Source: Deinococci bacterium (GTDB taxonomy: Bacteria > Deinococcota > Deinococci > Deinococcales > Trueperaceae). Taken from it: a DNA stretch of 41,188 bases. The position numbers and the translations under genes are program-made. Shown piece after piece: positions 30,651 to 39,086 of this stretch. The first letter of the stretch is position 1; every line of letters begins with the position of its first letter. The notes under the pieces were generated by a model. It was not told the origin of the DNA and did not search any database. It saw only the letters and a list, made by a program, of their open reading frames with translations. The stretch covers positions 1 to 41,188 of the forward strand of contig JASBRS010000018.1 of the NCBI GenBank assembly GCA_030149325.1, written 5' to 3'.

Positions 30651-31299
30651 CGTCCTCCTCCTTCCCTCGTTGGCGCCGCTTGACGCGCTTGCCGCGCAGG
30701 AACGTCTCACGGTCCTGCTCCTCGAGCGCCGCCTCGATGACGGCGATGGCGGCCTCGTAGCGGGGGACGATCAGGTTCTCGAGGGCGTTGACGCGACGCT
30801 GGGTGCGCGCCAGCTCGGCGCTCGCGCGCCACACCGAGCCGTAGGTCTCCGACCACGTCCCCAGCACCGCTCCGACCTCCAGCCAGCGCTGTCGGGCGAG
30901 GTCCATGGTGACGTCGGTACCGAAGGCGCTGTAGGGGAGGGGCAGCGGCTCGAGCCGCAGCCGCACCAACGGGAGCGCGACGCCCATCACCGACCGCGCC
31001 TCGAGCCGGCAGTCGGTGCGCGCCGCCGGTGCCAGCGCCGCCCAGGCGACCCCCTGGCTGCCCATGCTCAACCGCGCCTCCCGCAGCGCCGCGTACGCCC
31101 CCTCGAAGCGCTCGCGCACGTCGCCCTCGAGGTGGCCGAGCTCGCGCAGCAGCCCCCACACCTCGCGCTGCAGCACCTCGCGCTTGCGCTCGAGCATGGC
31201 GTGGCCCGCACGGGCCTCGGCCAGCCGGCGCCGCAGTTCCAGCAGCCGCGCGCGGGTGGGCGGGGCCGACCCGGAGGCGGCGTCAACGGCGCTCGCCAT
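30640..31299 (-). CDS. atpD: V-type ATP synthase subunit D
   Basis: 219 residues from ATG 31299 (GGAGG 3-5 nt upstream), starting 17 nt inside the end of atpB. The two long helices of the central shaft are plain: ARLLELRRRLAEARAGHAML and the Arg-rich EREVLQ-type continuation at the N-terminus, and RTQRRVNALENLIVPRYEAA at the C-terminus, which is the best conserved block of subunit D. The central shaft turns inside the A3B3 head and links it to the membrane ring. The tail is Lys/Arg/Glu-rich. Confidence 0.93.
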   Translation of the reverse strand: MASAVDAASGSAPPTRARLLELRRRLAEARAGHAMLERKREVLQREVWGLLRELGHLEGDVRERFEGAYAALREARLSMGSQGVAWAALAPAARTDCRLEARSVMGVALPLVRLRLEPLPLPYSAFGTDVTMDLARQRWLEVGAVLGTWSETYGSVWRASAELARTQRRVNALENLIVPRYEAAIAVIEAALEEQDRETFLRGKRVKRRQRGKEEDGVP

Positions 31300-32719
31300 C
31301 GTCCTCCTCGCCCGGCACCTCGGCGGCACCGACACGCCCGTGCAGGCGCCCGCGGTAGTGCGCCCTCAGCTCCTCCTCGCCGACACGCGTGAGCTCCTCC
31401 GCCGGCAGCTCGGAGAGCGCCTGCCAGCCCAGGTCGAGGCTGGCGTCGATCGACCGGATCTCGTCGCCGTCCTGTTGCAGCACGCGTTCCTCGAACGTCC
31501 GTCCGAAGGCCAGGTAGGTGCGATCGGTGGGCGTCAACGCCGCCTCGCCCACCACGGTGGCGAGGTTGCGCACCTCCTGCACGCGCGCGTAGGCGGCGTA
31601 CAGTTGCGCCGCCACGGCGGCGTGGTCGGCGCGGGTACGGCCCTCGCCGATGCCGTCCTTCATGAGGCGGGAGAGTGACAGCAGCACGTCGACCGGCGGG
31701 TAGAGGCCGCCGCGACTGAGGGCCCGGCCCAGCACCACCTGCCCCTCGGTGATATAGCCGGTGAGATCGGGAACGGGATGCGTGATGTCGTCGCCGGGCA
31801 TCGTCACGATGGGGATCTGGGTCAGCGAGCCGGCCCCGCCACGGAGGCGGCCGCAGCGCTCGTAGAGCGTGGCGAGATCGGTGTAGAGGTAGCCCGGGTA
31901 GCCCTTGCGGCCCGGCACCTCGTTCTTGCGCGCGGCCAGCTCGCGCAGCGCCTCGGCGTAGTTGGTCATGTCGGTCAGCAGCACCAGCACGTGGTAGTCG
32001 TGGTCGAAAGCCAGATGCTCGGCCAGCGACAGCGCCACGCGGGGCGTCACGATGCGCTCCATCGGGGCGTCGTCGGCGAGGTTGAGGAACAGCGCGGTGC
32101 GCGACAGCAGGCCCGACGCCTCGAAGCGTTCGCGGAAGAAGGCGGCGGTGTCGTGCGAGCTTCCCAGCGCCACGAACACTACCGCGAACCGCTCGTCGGG
32201 TTGGGCGACCCGGGCCTGCAGCGCGATCTGGGCCGCCAGCTCGTTGTGGGGCAGGCCGGCCCCCGACAGCAGGGGCAGCTTCTGGCCGCGCACCAGGGTG
32301 TTGAGCAGGTCGATGGCGGTGATGCCGGTGTGCACGGCGTCCTGCGGGTAGGCGCGCGCCACCGGGTTGATGGGCGAGCCGTGCACGTCGACGCGACGCT
32401 CGGCGACGGGCGGCGGCAGGCCGTCGCGAGGACGGCCCAGGCCGTCGAAGACGCGGCCGAGCATCTCGGTGGCGACCGGGACGCGCAGCGTCTCGCCACG
32501 GAAGCGCACCCGCAGGCGTTCGGGCGCCAGCCCGGCGGTGTCCCCCCACAACTCGATCACGGCGGCCTCGTCGGACGACGCCAGCACCTCGCCCAGGCGC
32601 GGCTCGCCGGCGCCGAGCACCTCCACCAGCTCGCCGTAGGCGGCGCGTCCGAAGCCCTCCAGGACCAGCAGCGGCCCCTCGATGCGGGAGGCGCCGAGGA
32701 CGTCGATACGGGCCCTCAC
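31283..32719 (-). CDS. atpB: V-type ATP synthase subunit B
   Basis: 478 residues from a GTG overlapping the atpA stop by 4 nt. It has the B-subunit blocks GSPINPVARAYPQDAVHTGITAIDLLNTL cut by the non-catalytic loop LLSGAGLPHNELAAQI (no Walker A lysine, as usual for B), VLLTDMTNYAEALRELAARK and PGRKGYPGYLYTDLATLYE. Three copies alternate with A in the head and carry the regulatory nucleotide sites. Confidence 0.95.
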   Translation of the reverse strand: MRARIDVLGASRIEGPLLVLEGFGRAAYGELVEVLGAGEPRLGEVLASSDEAAVIELWGDTAGLAPERLRVRFRGETLRVPVATEMLGRVFDGLGRPRDGLPPPVAERRVDVHGSPINPVARAYPQDAVHTGITAIDLLNTLVRGQKLPLLSGAGLPHNELAAQIALQARVAQPDERFAVVFVALGSSHDTAAFFRERFEASGLLSRTALFLNLADDAPMERIVTPRVALSLAEHLAFDHDYHVLVLLTDMTNYAEALRELAARKNEVPGRKGYPGYLYTDLATLYERCGRLRGGAGSLTQIPIVTMPGDDITHPVPDLTGYITEGQVVLGRALSRGGLYPPVDVLLSLSRLMKDGIGEGRTRADHAAVAAQLYAAYARVQEVRNLATVVGEAALTPTDRTYLAFGRTFEERVLQQDGDEIRSIDASLDLGWQALSELPAEELTRVGEEELRAHYRGRLHGRVGAAEVPGEEDDGERR

Positions 32720-34512
32720 GTCGGCACCTCCGCGTCGTCGCGCCCGCTCGGCGCCGGTGCGCCGGCGCGGAGGGCTGCGAGATCGCGCTCGAGCTCCGCC
32801 AGCGCCGCCGTGACGGCGGAGGGATCGTCGTTGGGGACGCTCTCCTTGAGCCGCAGCAAACGACGGGTGTCGAGGGCGCGGCGCAGCCGCACCAGCGGCA
32901 CGCCGGCGGCGACGAGGTCGCGGCCGAGCTCGAACAGGCGCACGAACAGCCGCAGTAGCTCGACCTGCTTGCGGGGCGGGCAGGCGGCGTCGACCGGATG
33001 GAGCGCGTTCTGCCTCAGGTAGCCCTCCTTGAGCAGGCGGGCCGCTTCCAGCACCCAGCGCTGCCGGTCGGGGAGCGCCTCGGAGCCCACCAGCCGCACA
33101 ATCGGCTCGAGCCGGGCGTCCTGCTCCAGCACCTGGGCGGCGGCGTGGCGCAGCTCCGTCCATCCCTCGCCGCCCTCCGCCTCCCACCATCCCGCGACGG
33201 CGTCGCCGTAGAAGCTGTAGCTCGCCTCCCAGCCGATGGCGGGGTAGTGGCGGGCGCTGGCCAGGTCGCGGCTCAGCGACCACAGCGCGCGCGTGAAGCG
33301 TTGGGTGTGCTGCGTCACCGGCTCCGTCACGTCGCCGGCCGGCGGGCTCACCGCGCCGATGATGGTGACCGAACCGCGGGCCCCCGAGAGGGTCTCCACC
33401 ACGCCGGCGCGTTCGTAGAAGGCGGCCAGCCGGCTCGGCAGGTAGGCGGGGTACCCCTCCTCGGCCGGCATCTCCTCGAGACGGCCGGCGATCTCGCGCA
33501 GGGCCTCGGCCCAGCGACTGGTGGAGTCGGCCATCAGCGCCACGTGGTAGCCCATGTCGCGGTAGTACTCGGCCATCGCCAGCCCCGTGAAGATGCTGGC
33601 CTCGCGCGCCGCCACCGGCATGTTCGAGGTGTTGGCGACGAGGATCGTGCGCTCCAGCAGGGGGCGGCCCGTGGCGGGATCGGTGAGGGCCGGGAACTCG
33701 GCCAGGACCTGGGCCATCTCGTTGCCGCGCTCGCCGCAGCCCACGTAGACGATGACCTGCGCGTCGCAGCCCTTGGCGAGGCTGTGTTGCAGCACCGTCT
33801 TGCCGGCACCGAAGGGACCCGGCAGGGCGGCGGCGCCTCCCACCGCGATCGGGAAGAAGGTGTCGAGCACGCGCTGCCCGGTGACGATGGGGCGCGTCGC
33901 GTCGAGGCGGCGGCGCACCGGTCGCGGTTCCCGCACCGGCCAGCGCTGCACCAGCCCGACCTCGTGCGCCGTGCCGTCGGGGGCGGTTAGGACGGCGACG
34001 GTCGCGTCGCGTGCGACCTCGCCGGCGGGGGCGATCCAGGTCAGGCGACCGCCGACGGCCGGCGGCACCAGCACGCGGTGTTCGATGAGCTCGGTCTCGC
34101 GTACCGCGCCCAGCAGCGCACCCCCCGGCAGCTCGAGGCCGGGCTCGACGCACGGCTCGAAGGGCCAGGCGCGCTCGGGCAGGGCGTCGGCGGCCGCCCC
34201 CCGGTCGATCCCGCGACCGCCGCGCAGCAGCCGCTCGAGCGGGCGCTGGATGCCGTCGAAGGTCTGCCCCAGCAGGCCCGGGCCCAGCTCCACCTCCAGC
34301 GGACGCCCGTCCGACCACACCGGTTCCCCCGGGCGCAGGCCGCTGGTCTCCTCGTAGACCTGCACGGTCGCCTCGCCGTGCTCGCTGGCGATGACCTCGC
34401 CGGCGAGCCGTTCGCCGCCCACCCAGACCTGCTCGAGCAGACCCAACGGGACCCGCAGGCGCGCCTTCACGACCGGACCGCTGACCCAGCGCACCCGTCC
34501 GACCTCCCTCAC
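32716..34512 (-). CDS. atpA: V-type ATP synthase catalytic subunit A
   Basis: 598 residues from a GTG overlapping the atpE stop by 4 nt. The catalytic P-loop GPFGAGKTV lies near residue 232, followed by VYVGCGERGNEMAQVL, MADSTSRWAEALREI and PAEEGYPAYLPSRLAAFYER. The non-homologous insert typical of A subunits (about 110-200) is present, separating it clearly from F-type beta. It hydrolyses or makes ATP in the head of the enzyme. The P-loop has Ala where eukaryotic V-ATPases have a regulatory Cys, so redox control through that Cys is not possible. Confidence 0.96.
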   Translation of the reverse strand: MREVGRVRWVSGPVVKARLRVPLGLLEQVWVGGERLAGEVIASEHGEATVQVYEETSGLRPGEPVWSDGRPLEVELGPGLLGQTFDGIQRPLERLLRGGRGIDRGAAADALPERAWPFEPCVEPGLELPGGALLGAVRETELIEHRVLVPPAVGGRLTWIAPAGEVARDATVAVLTAPDGTAHEVGLVQRWPVREPRPVRRRLDATRPIVTGQRVLDTFFPIAVGGAAALPGPFGAGKTVLQHSLAKGCDAQVIVYVGCGERGNEMAQVLAEFPALTDPATGRPLLERTILVANTSNMPVAAREASIFTGLAMAEYYRDMGYHVALMADSTSRWAEALREIAGRLEEMPAEEGYPAYLPSRLAAFYERAGVVETLSGARGSVTIIGAVSPPAGDVTEPVTQHTQRFTRALWSLSRDLASARHYPAIGWEASYSFYGDAVAGWWEAEGGEGWTELRHAAAQVLEQDARLEPIVRLVGSEALPDRQRWVLEAARLLKEGYLRQNALHPVDAACPPRKQVELLRLFVRLFELGRDLVAAGVPLVRLRRALDTRRLLRLKESVPNDDPSAVTAALAELERDLAALRAGAPAPSGRDDAEVPT

Positions 34513-35135
34513 GGCGCATCCCCCTCCTCGCCCAGGAGCCGCCGGGCGACCGTCTCCCGCAACGTCGTCCGCGCTTCGCTCAGGCGCGTCGCGAAGGTGG
34601 CGTCGCAGGCCAGACGGCCGGCGCGCGCCTCCACGCCGGGGGGTGTCGCCGGGTCGCCGGCCAGGCCGTAGCGCACGGCGTCCTCGCGGCCCCAGGCCTC
34701 GAGCCGCTCCGGCGTGAGGAGCGCGCGTCCGGCCTCGTCGGTGGCGAGCGTCACGTCGGTCGCCGCCAGCGTGGCCGCGGCCAGCCGTGCCAGCCGGCGC
34801 AGCGCCGCCAGGTAGCGCTCGGGGTCGGCGGCCAGCGCCGCCAACTCCCGCTCGGCGGCGCGCCACACCCGCCCCAGGAGCTCCTCGCGGGCCCGCAGGC
34901 TGGCCCGCTCGGCGTCCATCCGCGCCCGTGCCCGGCCGCGGGCGCGCAGCACCTCGACCTCCGAGCCGCTGCGCCGTGCGCGCTCGGCGACGGTGCGCGC
35001 GGCCTCCTCGTCGGCCCGCTCGAGCACCTCGCGGGCGCGGCGCTCCGCCATGCTGACGCGCTCGAGCGCCCGCTGTTCGACGCGGCGATGCACCTCGGTG
35101 ACGAGCGCGTCGAGATCGCCGTGGAGGTCGGACAC
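34509..35135 (-). CDS. atpE: V-type ATP synthase subunit E (peripheral stalk)
   Basis: 208 residues, GTG start with GGGGTGAG upstream. The N-terminal half is a long charged coiled coil (RRVEQRALERVSMAERRARE to RARMDAERASLRAREELLGRV), and the C-terminal half is a small globular domain, as in E subunits that pair with G/H to form the stator. Sequence similarity is low in this family, so the call depends also on position directly before atpA. Confidence 0.87.
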   Translation of the reverse strand: MSDLHGDLDALVTEVHRRVEQRALERVSMAERRAREVLERADEEAARTVAERARRSGSEVEVLRARGRARARMDAERASLRAREELLGRVWRAAERELAALAADPERYLAALRRLARLAAATLAATDVTLATDEAGRALLTPERLEAWGREDAVRYGLAGDPATPPGVEARAGRLACDATFATRLSEARTTLRETVARRLLGEEGDAP

Positions 35136-35142
35136 GGAGCGC

Positions 35143-35463
35143 TCACCCCTCCCAGGTCAGGCCGAGCACCCGCTCGACGCGGTCGCGCAGCGAGCCCGCC
35201 GCGACGCCCCGGCCGCCGGCGGGGATCTCGACCACCAGCGCCCCCTGAGGAGCGTCGGCGGCCTCAGCCAGAACGTCTGCCAGCGCGCTGCCGACGAGCT
35301 CGTCGAGCAGCACCAGGGCCGTGCTCGGGTCGTCCAGGGCGGCGACCAGCGCGCGGCGGGCCTCGCCGTCGTCGCGGACCTCGACGCCGTCGATCCCCAG
35401 CAACCCGAGCCCCAGCACGGCGTCGGCGCTGCCGATGACCACCACGCGGCCCTCGCCCGGCAT
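35143..35463 (-). CDS. atpF: V-type ATP synthase subunit F
   Basis: 106 residues, the usual length. The N-terminal strand-loop GRVVVIGSADAVLGLGLLGI and the VEVRDDGEARRALVAAL helix are typical of the Rossmann-like F subunit, which binds D in the rotor and modulates ATP hydrolysis through its mobile C-terminal helix. It follows atpK by 2 nt and precedes atpE by 7 nt. Confidence 0.88.
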   Translation of the reverse strand: MPGEGRVVVIGSADAVLGLGLLGIDGVEVRDDGEARRALVAALDDPSTALVLLDELVGSALADVLAEAADAPQGALVVEIPAGGRGVAAGSLRDRVERVLGLTWEG

Positions 35464-35465
35464 CG

Positions 35466-35825
35466 TCAGCCGGTCCCGAGGATGATGAAGGACACGATCA
35501 GCCCGTAGATGACGATGCCTTCGGCGAGGCCCACGAAGATGAGGCTGCGCCCCAGCAGCTCGGGTTTCTCGGCGATGGCGCCGATGGCCGCGGCCCCGGC
35601 GATACCGACGGCGATGCCGGCGCCGATGGCCGCCAGGCCGGTGGCGAGGGCGGCCGCCAGGAACGGGTTCTGGCCGGTCGTCGGGGCCGCCGCCTGGGCG
35701 GTCGGCGGCGGTTCCTGCGCCGCCGACCCTTGCCCGATTGCCAGTGGGCCGGCGAGAAGCGCCGCGCAGGCGGCGACCGCCCGCAGCGACGCGCGACCCC
35801 AGGAGCTAGCTGCGCGTGCGTGCAT
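35466..35825 (-). CDS. atpK: V-type ATP synthase proteolipid subunit K (c ring) with N-terminal extension
   Basis: 119 residues, ATG with GGGAGG 6 nt upstream. A first hydrophobic segment (about 13-30) with basic start and an Ala-rich end looks like a cleavable signal peptide. After a Pro/Ala/Thr-rich spacer come the two helices of a simple c subunit: NPFLAAALATGLAAIGAGIA and the second helix with the ion-binding Glu in FVGLAEGIVIYGLIVSF, joined by the polar loop AEKPELLGRS. There is no obvious sodium-site signature, so proton coupling is more likely. Confidence 0.92.
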   Translation of the reverse strand: MHARAASSWGRASLRAVAACAALLAGPLAIGQGSAAQEPPPTAQAAAPTTGQNPFLAAALATGLAAIGAGIAVGIAGAAAIGAIAEKPELLGRSLIFVGLAEGIVIYGLIVSFIILGTG

Positions 35826-37707
35826 CGTGACCTCCCTGGTACGAGATGGGAACGAAGGGGGTCCCGTCCCCGTGGAAGAAGCGGCCGAAGAACTCGAAGT
35901 ACTCCAGGCGAAGCGCCTGGATCCCTACGACCATGCCCTCGAAGCCGACGATCAGGGCGGTGCCGACGAGCAGCACGAACCAGCCGCCGGGCTCGCTGCC
36001 GTAGCGCAGCACCATCGCCGACAGCCCCTCGTGGGCTACCGCGAAGGCGCCCAGACGAACGAACGACAGGCTGTTGCTGGCGTAGCCGAGCACCGCTTCG
36101 AAGAGCTCGAAGAAGCCGGTGACCAGCGACTCGCCCAGGGGCTCCGCACGCCGCCGCGCGAGCCTCGCCATCAGCGGCTCGCGCAACCACAGCAGCGCCG
36201 CCAGCAGCGCCGCCGGCAGCAGCACCGCGCTCGCCGGCAGGCGACCCAGCAGCACCAGCCCCCCGCCGCCCAGCAGCGTCCAGTACAGCAGCCAGCCAGC
36301 TACGCCGCTCTTGTCGATCAGCAGGCCCTGCCAGTCGCGGGCCCGGGCGCGCCCGACCAGGTTCAGTGCGAACCCCACGTTCAGGACCACCACGCCGGCG
36401 GCGATGGAGGCGAGCAGGAGCTCCTGGATGCTGTAGAGCGGTCGCAGCCACAGGGCGGGCAAGCGCGGGGCGCCCAGCACCGTGCCGTAGAGCGTGCCGA
36501 AGACGGTGCCGCTGAGCCCGGCCGCGACGACGACCACCGCCAGCGGCGAGCGCGCGCGCAGCCACCAGACTCCGCCGAGCGCCGCCAGGATGAGGCCGTG
36601 GCCGACGTCGCCGAACATCATGCCGACCATGACGACGAAGGTGATGGCGGCGGGTGCGGTGGGGTCGAGCTCGCGGTAGCCGGACAGCCCGAAGGTGGTG
36701 ACCAGGCCGGTGAACGGCCGCAACCAGCGGGGCGTGCTCAGCAGCGTCGGCACGCCCTGGCGGGAGGCGCCCGGGGGAACCTGCTCCAGCACCACCGGCG
36801 CCTCGGCCGCCACGCGCACCGCGCCGGCGAAGGCGGCGAGCTGCCGCTCCGGCACCCAGCCGGCGATCAGGTAGACCTCGCCGCGGCTGGGGTAGCGGCG
36901 GATGGCGTCGGCGGCGGCGGCCGCCCGGCGCAGCCGTGCCTCCAGGGGTAGCAGGCGGTCGCGCAGCGCGTCGGCGAGGCGGTCGCGCTCGTGGCGTAGC
37001 TCGACCCCGTGGCGGCGGACCTCGTCGACGTAGCCGTCGAGGTCGGCCAGCGCCTGCTGCGGCAGCCCGCGGCGGTCGGTCGGCAGCGGAGCCGGCTCGA
37101 AGAAGGCGCTGCGCAGCGCCCGGTCGAGCACGGCGGCGTCCTCGAAGGTGCTGGCCGCCGCCACCAGCGCCCGGCCGGCACGCACCTGGACCGGCGTCAG
37201 CACGAAGGCGATGCTGAAGAGCGCGGCCGCCACCCGCGTGAGGTTCTCCGCCGGCATCGTCCCCAGCACCAGGTGGAGGTGGCGGAGGTCGCCGAGGCTC
37301 TCGACGGGCACCCGTACCGGGCTGAGGAGCTGGAGTTGCGAACGCGCCAGCTCCAGCGCATCGAGCTCGTTGCGCTGCGCCTCGAGGCGCTGGCGCAGCT
37401 CGGCGACGCGCACCTCGAGCGACGCCAGTTCCGCCTCCAGCCCGTCGAGCTCGCGACCGGGGCGCACCGGCTCGTCCGGGTCCTGGCCTGGCTCGAGGGC
37501 CAGGTCGTCGAGCAGGTCGCGCGCGCGGCGGGCCAGGGCCGAGGCGCGTCCGGCCAACTCGGACCAGCGGCGCTGCGGTGCCCAGGTCTCGCTCTCGACC
37601 TCCTCGAGGTGGAGGCTGGCGGAGCGAAGCACCACGTCGGTGACGGCCTCCACATCGCGCTCCAGGACGAAGAGGCTGACCTCCTGGAGGCGCTCGGGGA
37701 GCCACAT
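35806..37707 (-). CDS. atpI: V-type ATP synthase subunit I (stator a subunit)
   Basis: 633 residues, ATG with GGAGG 7 nt upstream. The N-terminal cytosolic half contains long helices (about 60-130 and 235-290) of the bent arm; the C-terminal half has about seven or eight membrane helices. The family blocks VMVGMMFGDVGHGLIL near 395 and SNSLSFVRLGAFAVAHEGLS near 550, with the essential Arg in the latter, are intact. Subunit I carries the ion half-channels against the K ring. Its end overlaps the start of atpK by 20 nt. Confidence 0.94.
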   Translation of the reverse strand: MWLPERLQEVSLFVLERDVEAVTDVVLRSASLHLEEVESETWAPQRRWSELAGRASALARRARDLLDDLALEPGQDPDEPVRPGRELDGLEAELASLEVRVAELRQRLEAQRNELDALELARSQLQLLSPVRVPVESLGDLRHLHLVLGTMPAENLTRVAAALFSIAFVLTPVQVRAGRALVAAASTFEDAAVLDRALRSAFFEPAPLPTDRRGLPQQALADLDGYVDEVRRHGVELRHERDRLADALRDRLLPLEARLRRAAAAADAIRRYPSRGEVYLIAGWVPERQLAAFAGAVRVAAEAPVVLEQVPPGASRQGVPTLLSTPRWLRPFTGLVTTFGLSGYRELDPTAPAAITFVVMVGMMFGDVGHGLILAALGGVWWLRARSPLAVVVVAAGLSGTVFGTLYGTVLGAPRLPALWLRPLYSIQELLLASIAAGVVVLNVGFALNLVGRARARDWQGLLIDKSGVAGWLLYWTLLGGGGLVLLGRLPASAVLLPAALLAALLWLREPLMARLARRRAEPLGESLVTGFFELFEAVLGYASNSLSFVRLGAFAVAHEGLSAMVLRYGSEPGGWFVLLVGTALIVGFEGMVVGIQALRLEYFEFFGRFFHGDGTPFVPISYQGGHDARTRS

Positions 37708-37709
37708 GC

Positions 37710-38735
37710 TCAGGCCTCCAGCCGGTGTCCGGGGCCGATCAGGCGAGCGGCCACGGCCTCGCGCTCGAGCCCCTCCGCCAGCCCCTCGATCAGCGTCACC
37801 AGGTCGGTCACCTCGACCTGGCGCAGCGTCAGCAGCGCCAGCACGGCCCCCAGGTCGAACACGGCGCGGTCGAACAGCCGCGCGGCTGCGGCGAAGCGGC
37901 GGCTCAGCGCGGCGCGTTGGAGACTGGCGAGGGCGGCCTCCTCCGGCAGCTCCGGGTCGATCCGGTACCCCAGACGCGCCGCCTCCTCGGCCACGCCGGC
38001 GCCGATGGCCACGCGGCGGACGGCCGCCAGGCCGGCGCCGAAGGCGCGGTGGAGGGTGTAGTTCACCGTCTCCTCGGGGGTCAGCCCCGCCAGACGGCGG
38101 TAGCGGAAGGCCCACGACAGGTTCTCCACGGCGATCCACTCGCCCAGGAAGACGCGTGCGCGGCGGCCATCGGTGCCGCCCAGCGCGAGCACGCGCCGCA
38201 CCAGGGTCTGCAGGTAGGCGAGGTCGAGCGCCACCTCCAGCGGGAAGGGCGTGGCCTCGCCCTGCTGCTCGAGCACCGTCCTGAGGGGCCTGGCGTAGGG
38301 CGTGGCCGCCAGCAGGTCCGCCACCTCCTCCACCGACCGTGCCGCCAGGATCGCCCGCCACGGCAGCACCGTGTGCGGCAGGGGGACCAGCATGGCCTCA
38401 CAGCGTTCGACCGCGACGCCGTGATGGCGCGCCCGTAGCAGCGTCTTGAGGTTGGCGAGCTCGAAGCGCCGGGCGAAGGCGCTCAGCAGACGGTGCGGCG
38501 CTCCCCACTGAAGGGCTGCCACGGCGTGCGTCTCCGCAGCCAGGCGCTGCTCGAGGAAGCGTTCGAGGGCGGCCGGCGAGGCCGGGAGCTCGACGTCGAG
38601 CGCCCGTCCCAGGCGCTCCGCCACGCCCTCCAGGCTGACCTCGGCCAACAGGGCCTGCCACGCCCCGGCATCGAGCAGGCTGGCGTGCCGCGCCCGCGCC
38701 TGCGCCTGGCTGGCCGCGTGCCGGAACGGACCCAT
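37710..38735 (-). CDS. atpC: V-type ATP synthase subunit C (d-type connector)
   Basis: 341 residues. ATG 38735 overlaps the stop of the G/H-like gene by one base (TGATG). The chain is almost all helical with the three-fold repeated plan of C/d subunits; FARRFELANLKTLLRARHHG near residue 88-107 and EWIAVENLSWAFRYRRLAGL near 200 are the best conserved blocks (the ENL motif repeats). It sits as a funnel between the D/F shaft and the K ring. Confidence 0.88.
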   Translation of the reverse strand: MGPFRHAASQAQARARHASLLDAGAWQALLAEVSLEGVAERLGRALDVELPASPAALERFLEQRLAAETHAVAALQWGAPHRLLSAFARRFELANLKTLLRARHHGVAVERCEAMLVPLPHTVLPWRAILAARSVEEVADLLAATPYARPLRTVLEQQGEATPFPLEVALDLAYLQTLVRRVLALGGTDGRRARVFLGEWIAVENLSWAFRYRRLAGLTPEETVNYTLHRAFGAGLAAVRRVAIGAGVAEEAARLGYRIDPELPEEAALASLQRAALSRRFAAAARLFDRAVFDLGAVLALLTLRQVEVTDLVTLIEGLAEGLEREAVAARLIGPGHRLEA

Positions 38736-39082
38736 CACGGCACCGGCTCCTCGTCGGCGGCGCTCACCCAACGCACGACCAGCTCGACAGCGGCGTCGAG
38801 GCGCCCGCGGGCGCGCTCGGCGAGGACGCGCTGGGCCGCTTCGGACCGTGCGAGGACGGCGTCGGCGTCGGACGTCATCTCCTCGCGCGCCGCCCGGGCC
38901 GCCTCCTCGGCGGCGCGTTCGGCGGCCTCCTCGGCTTCCCTGCGACGCCGCTCGGCCTCGGCGGCGGCGTCGCGCAGGCGCTGGCGCGCCTGACGCTCGG
39001 CCTCGTCGAGCCGCGATCGGGCACGCTCCTCGGCCTCCAGAAGGCGCTGGACGACATCGTGGGCGCGCCCGGGCTCGGCCAC
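38735..39082 (-). CDS. V-type ATP synthase subunit G/H-like (peripheral-stalk coiled coil)
   Basis: 115 residues from the GTG at 39082 (start 4 nt after the previous stop, weak ribosome site). Nearly the whole protein is a highly charged Ala/Glu/Arg helix (LLEAEERARSRLDEAERQAR onwards), with the regular small-residue spacing of the right-handed G/H-E stalk coiled coil. Its place at the head of the ATPase genes is that of subunit G in Thermus. Sequence alone would not separate it from other coiled coils. Confidence 0.8.
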   Translation of the reverse strand: MAEPGRAHDVVQRLLEAEERARSRLDEAERQARQRLRDAAAEAERRRREAEEAAERAAEEAARAAREEMTSDADAVLARSEAAQRVLAERARGRLDAAVELVVRWVSAADEEPVP

Positions 39083-39086
39083 GGCG

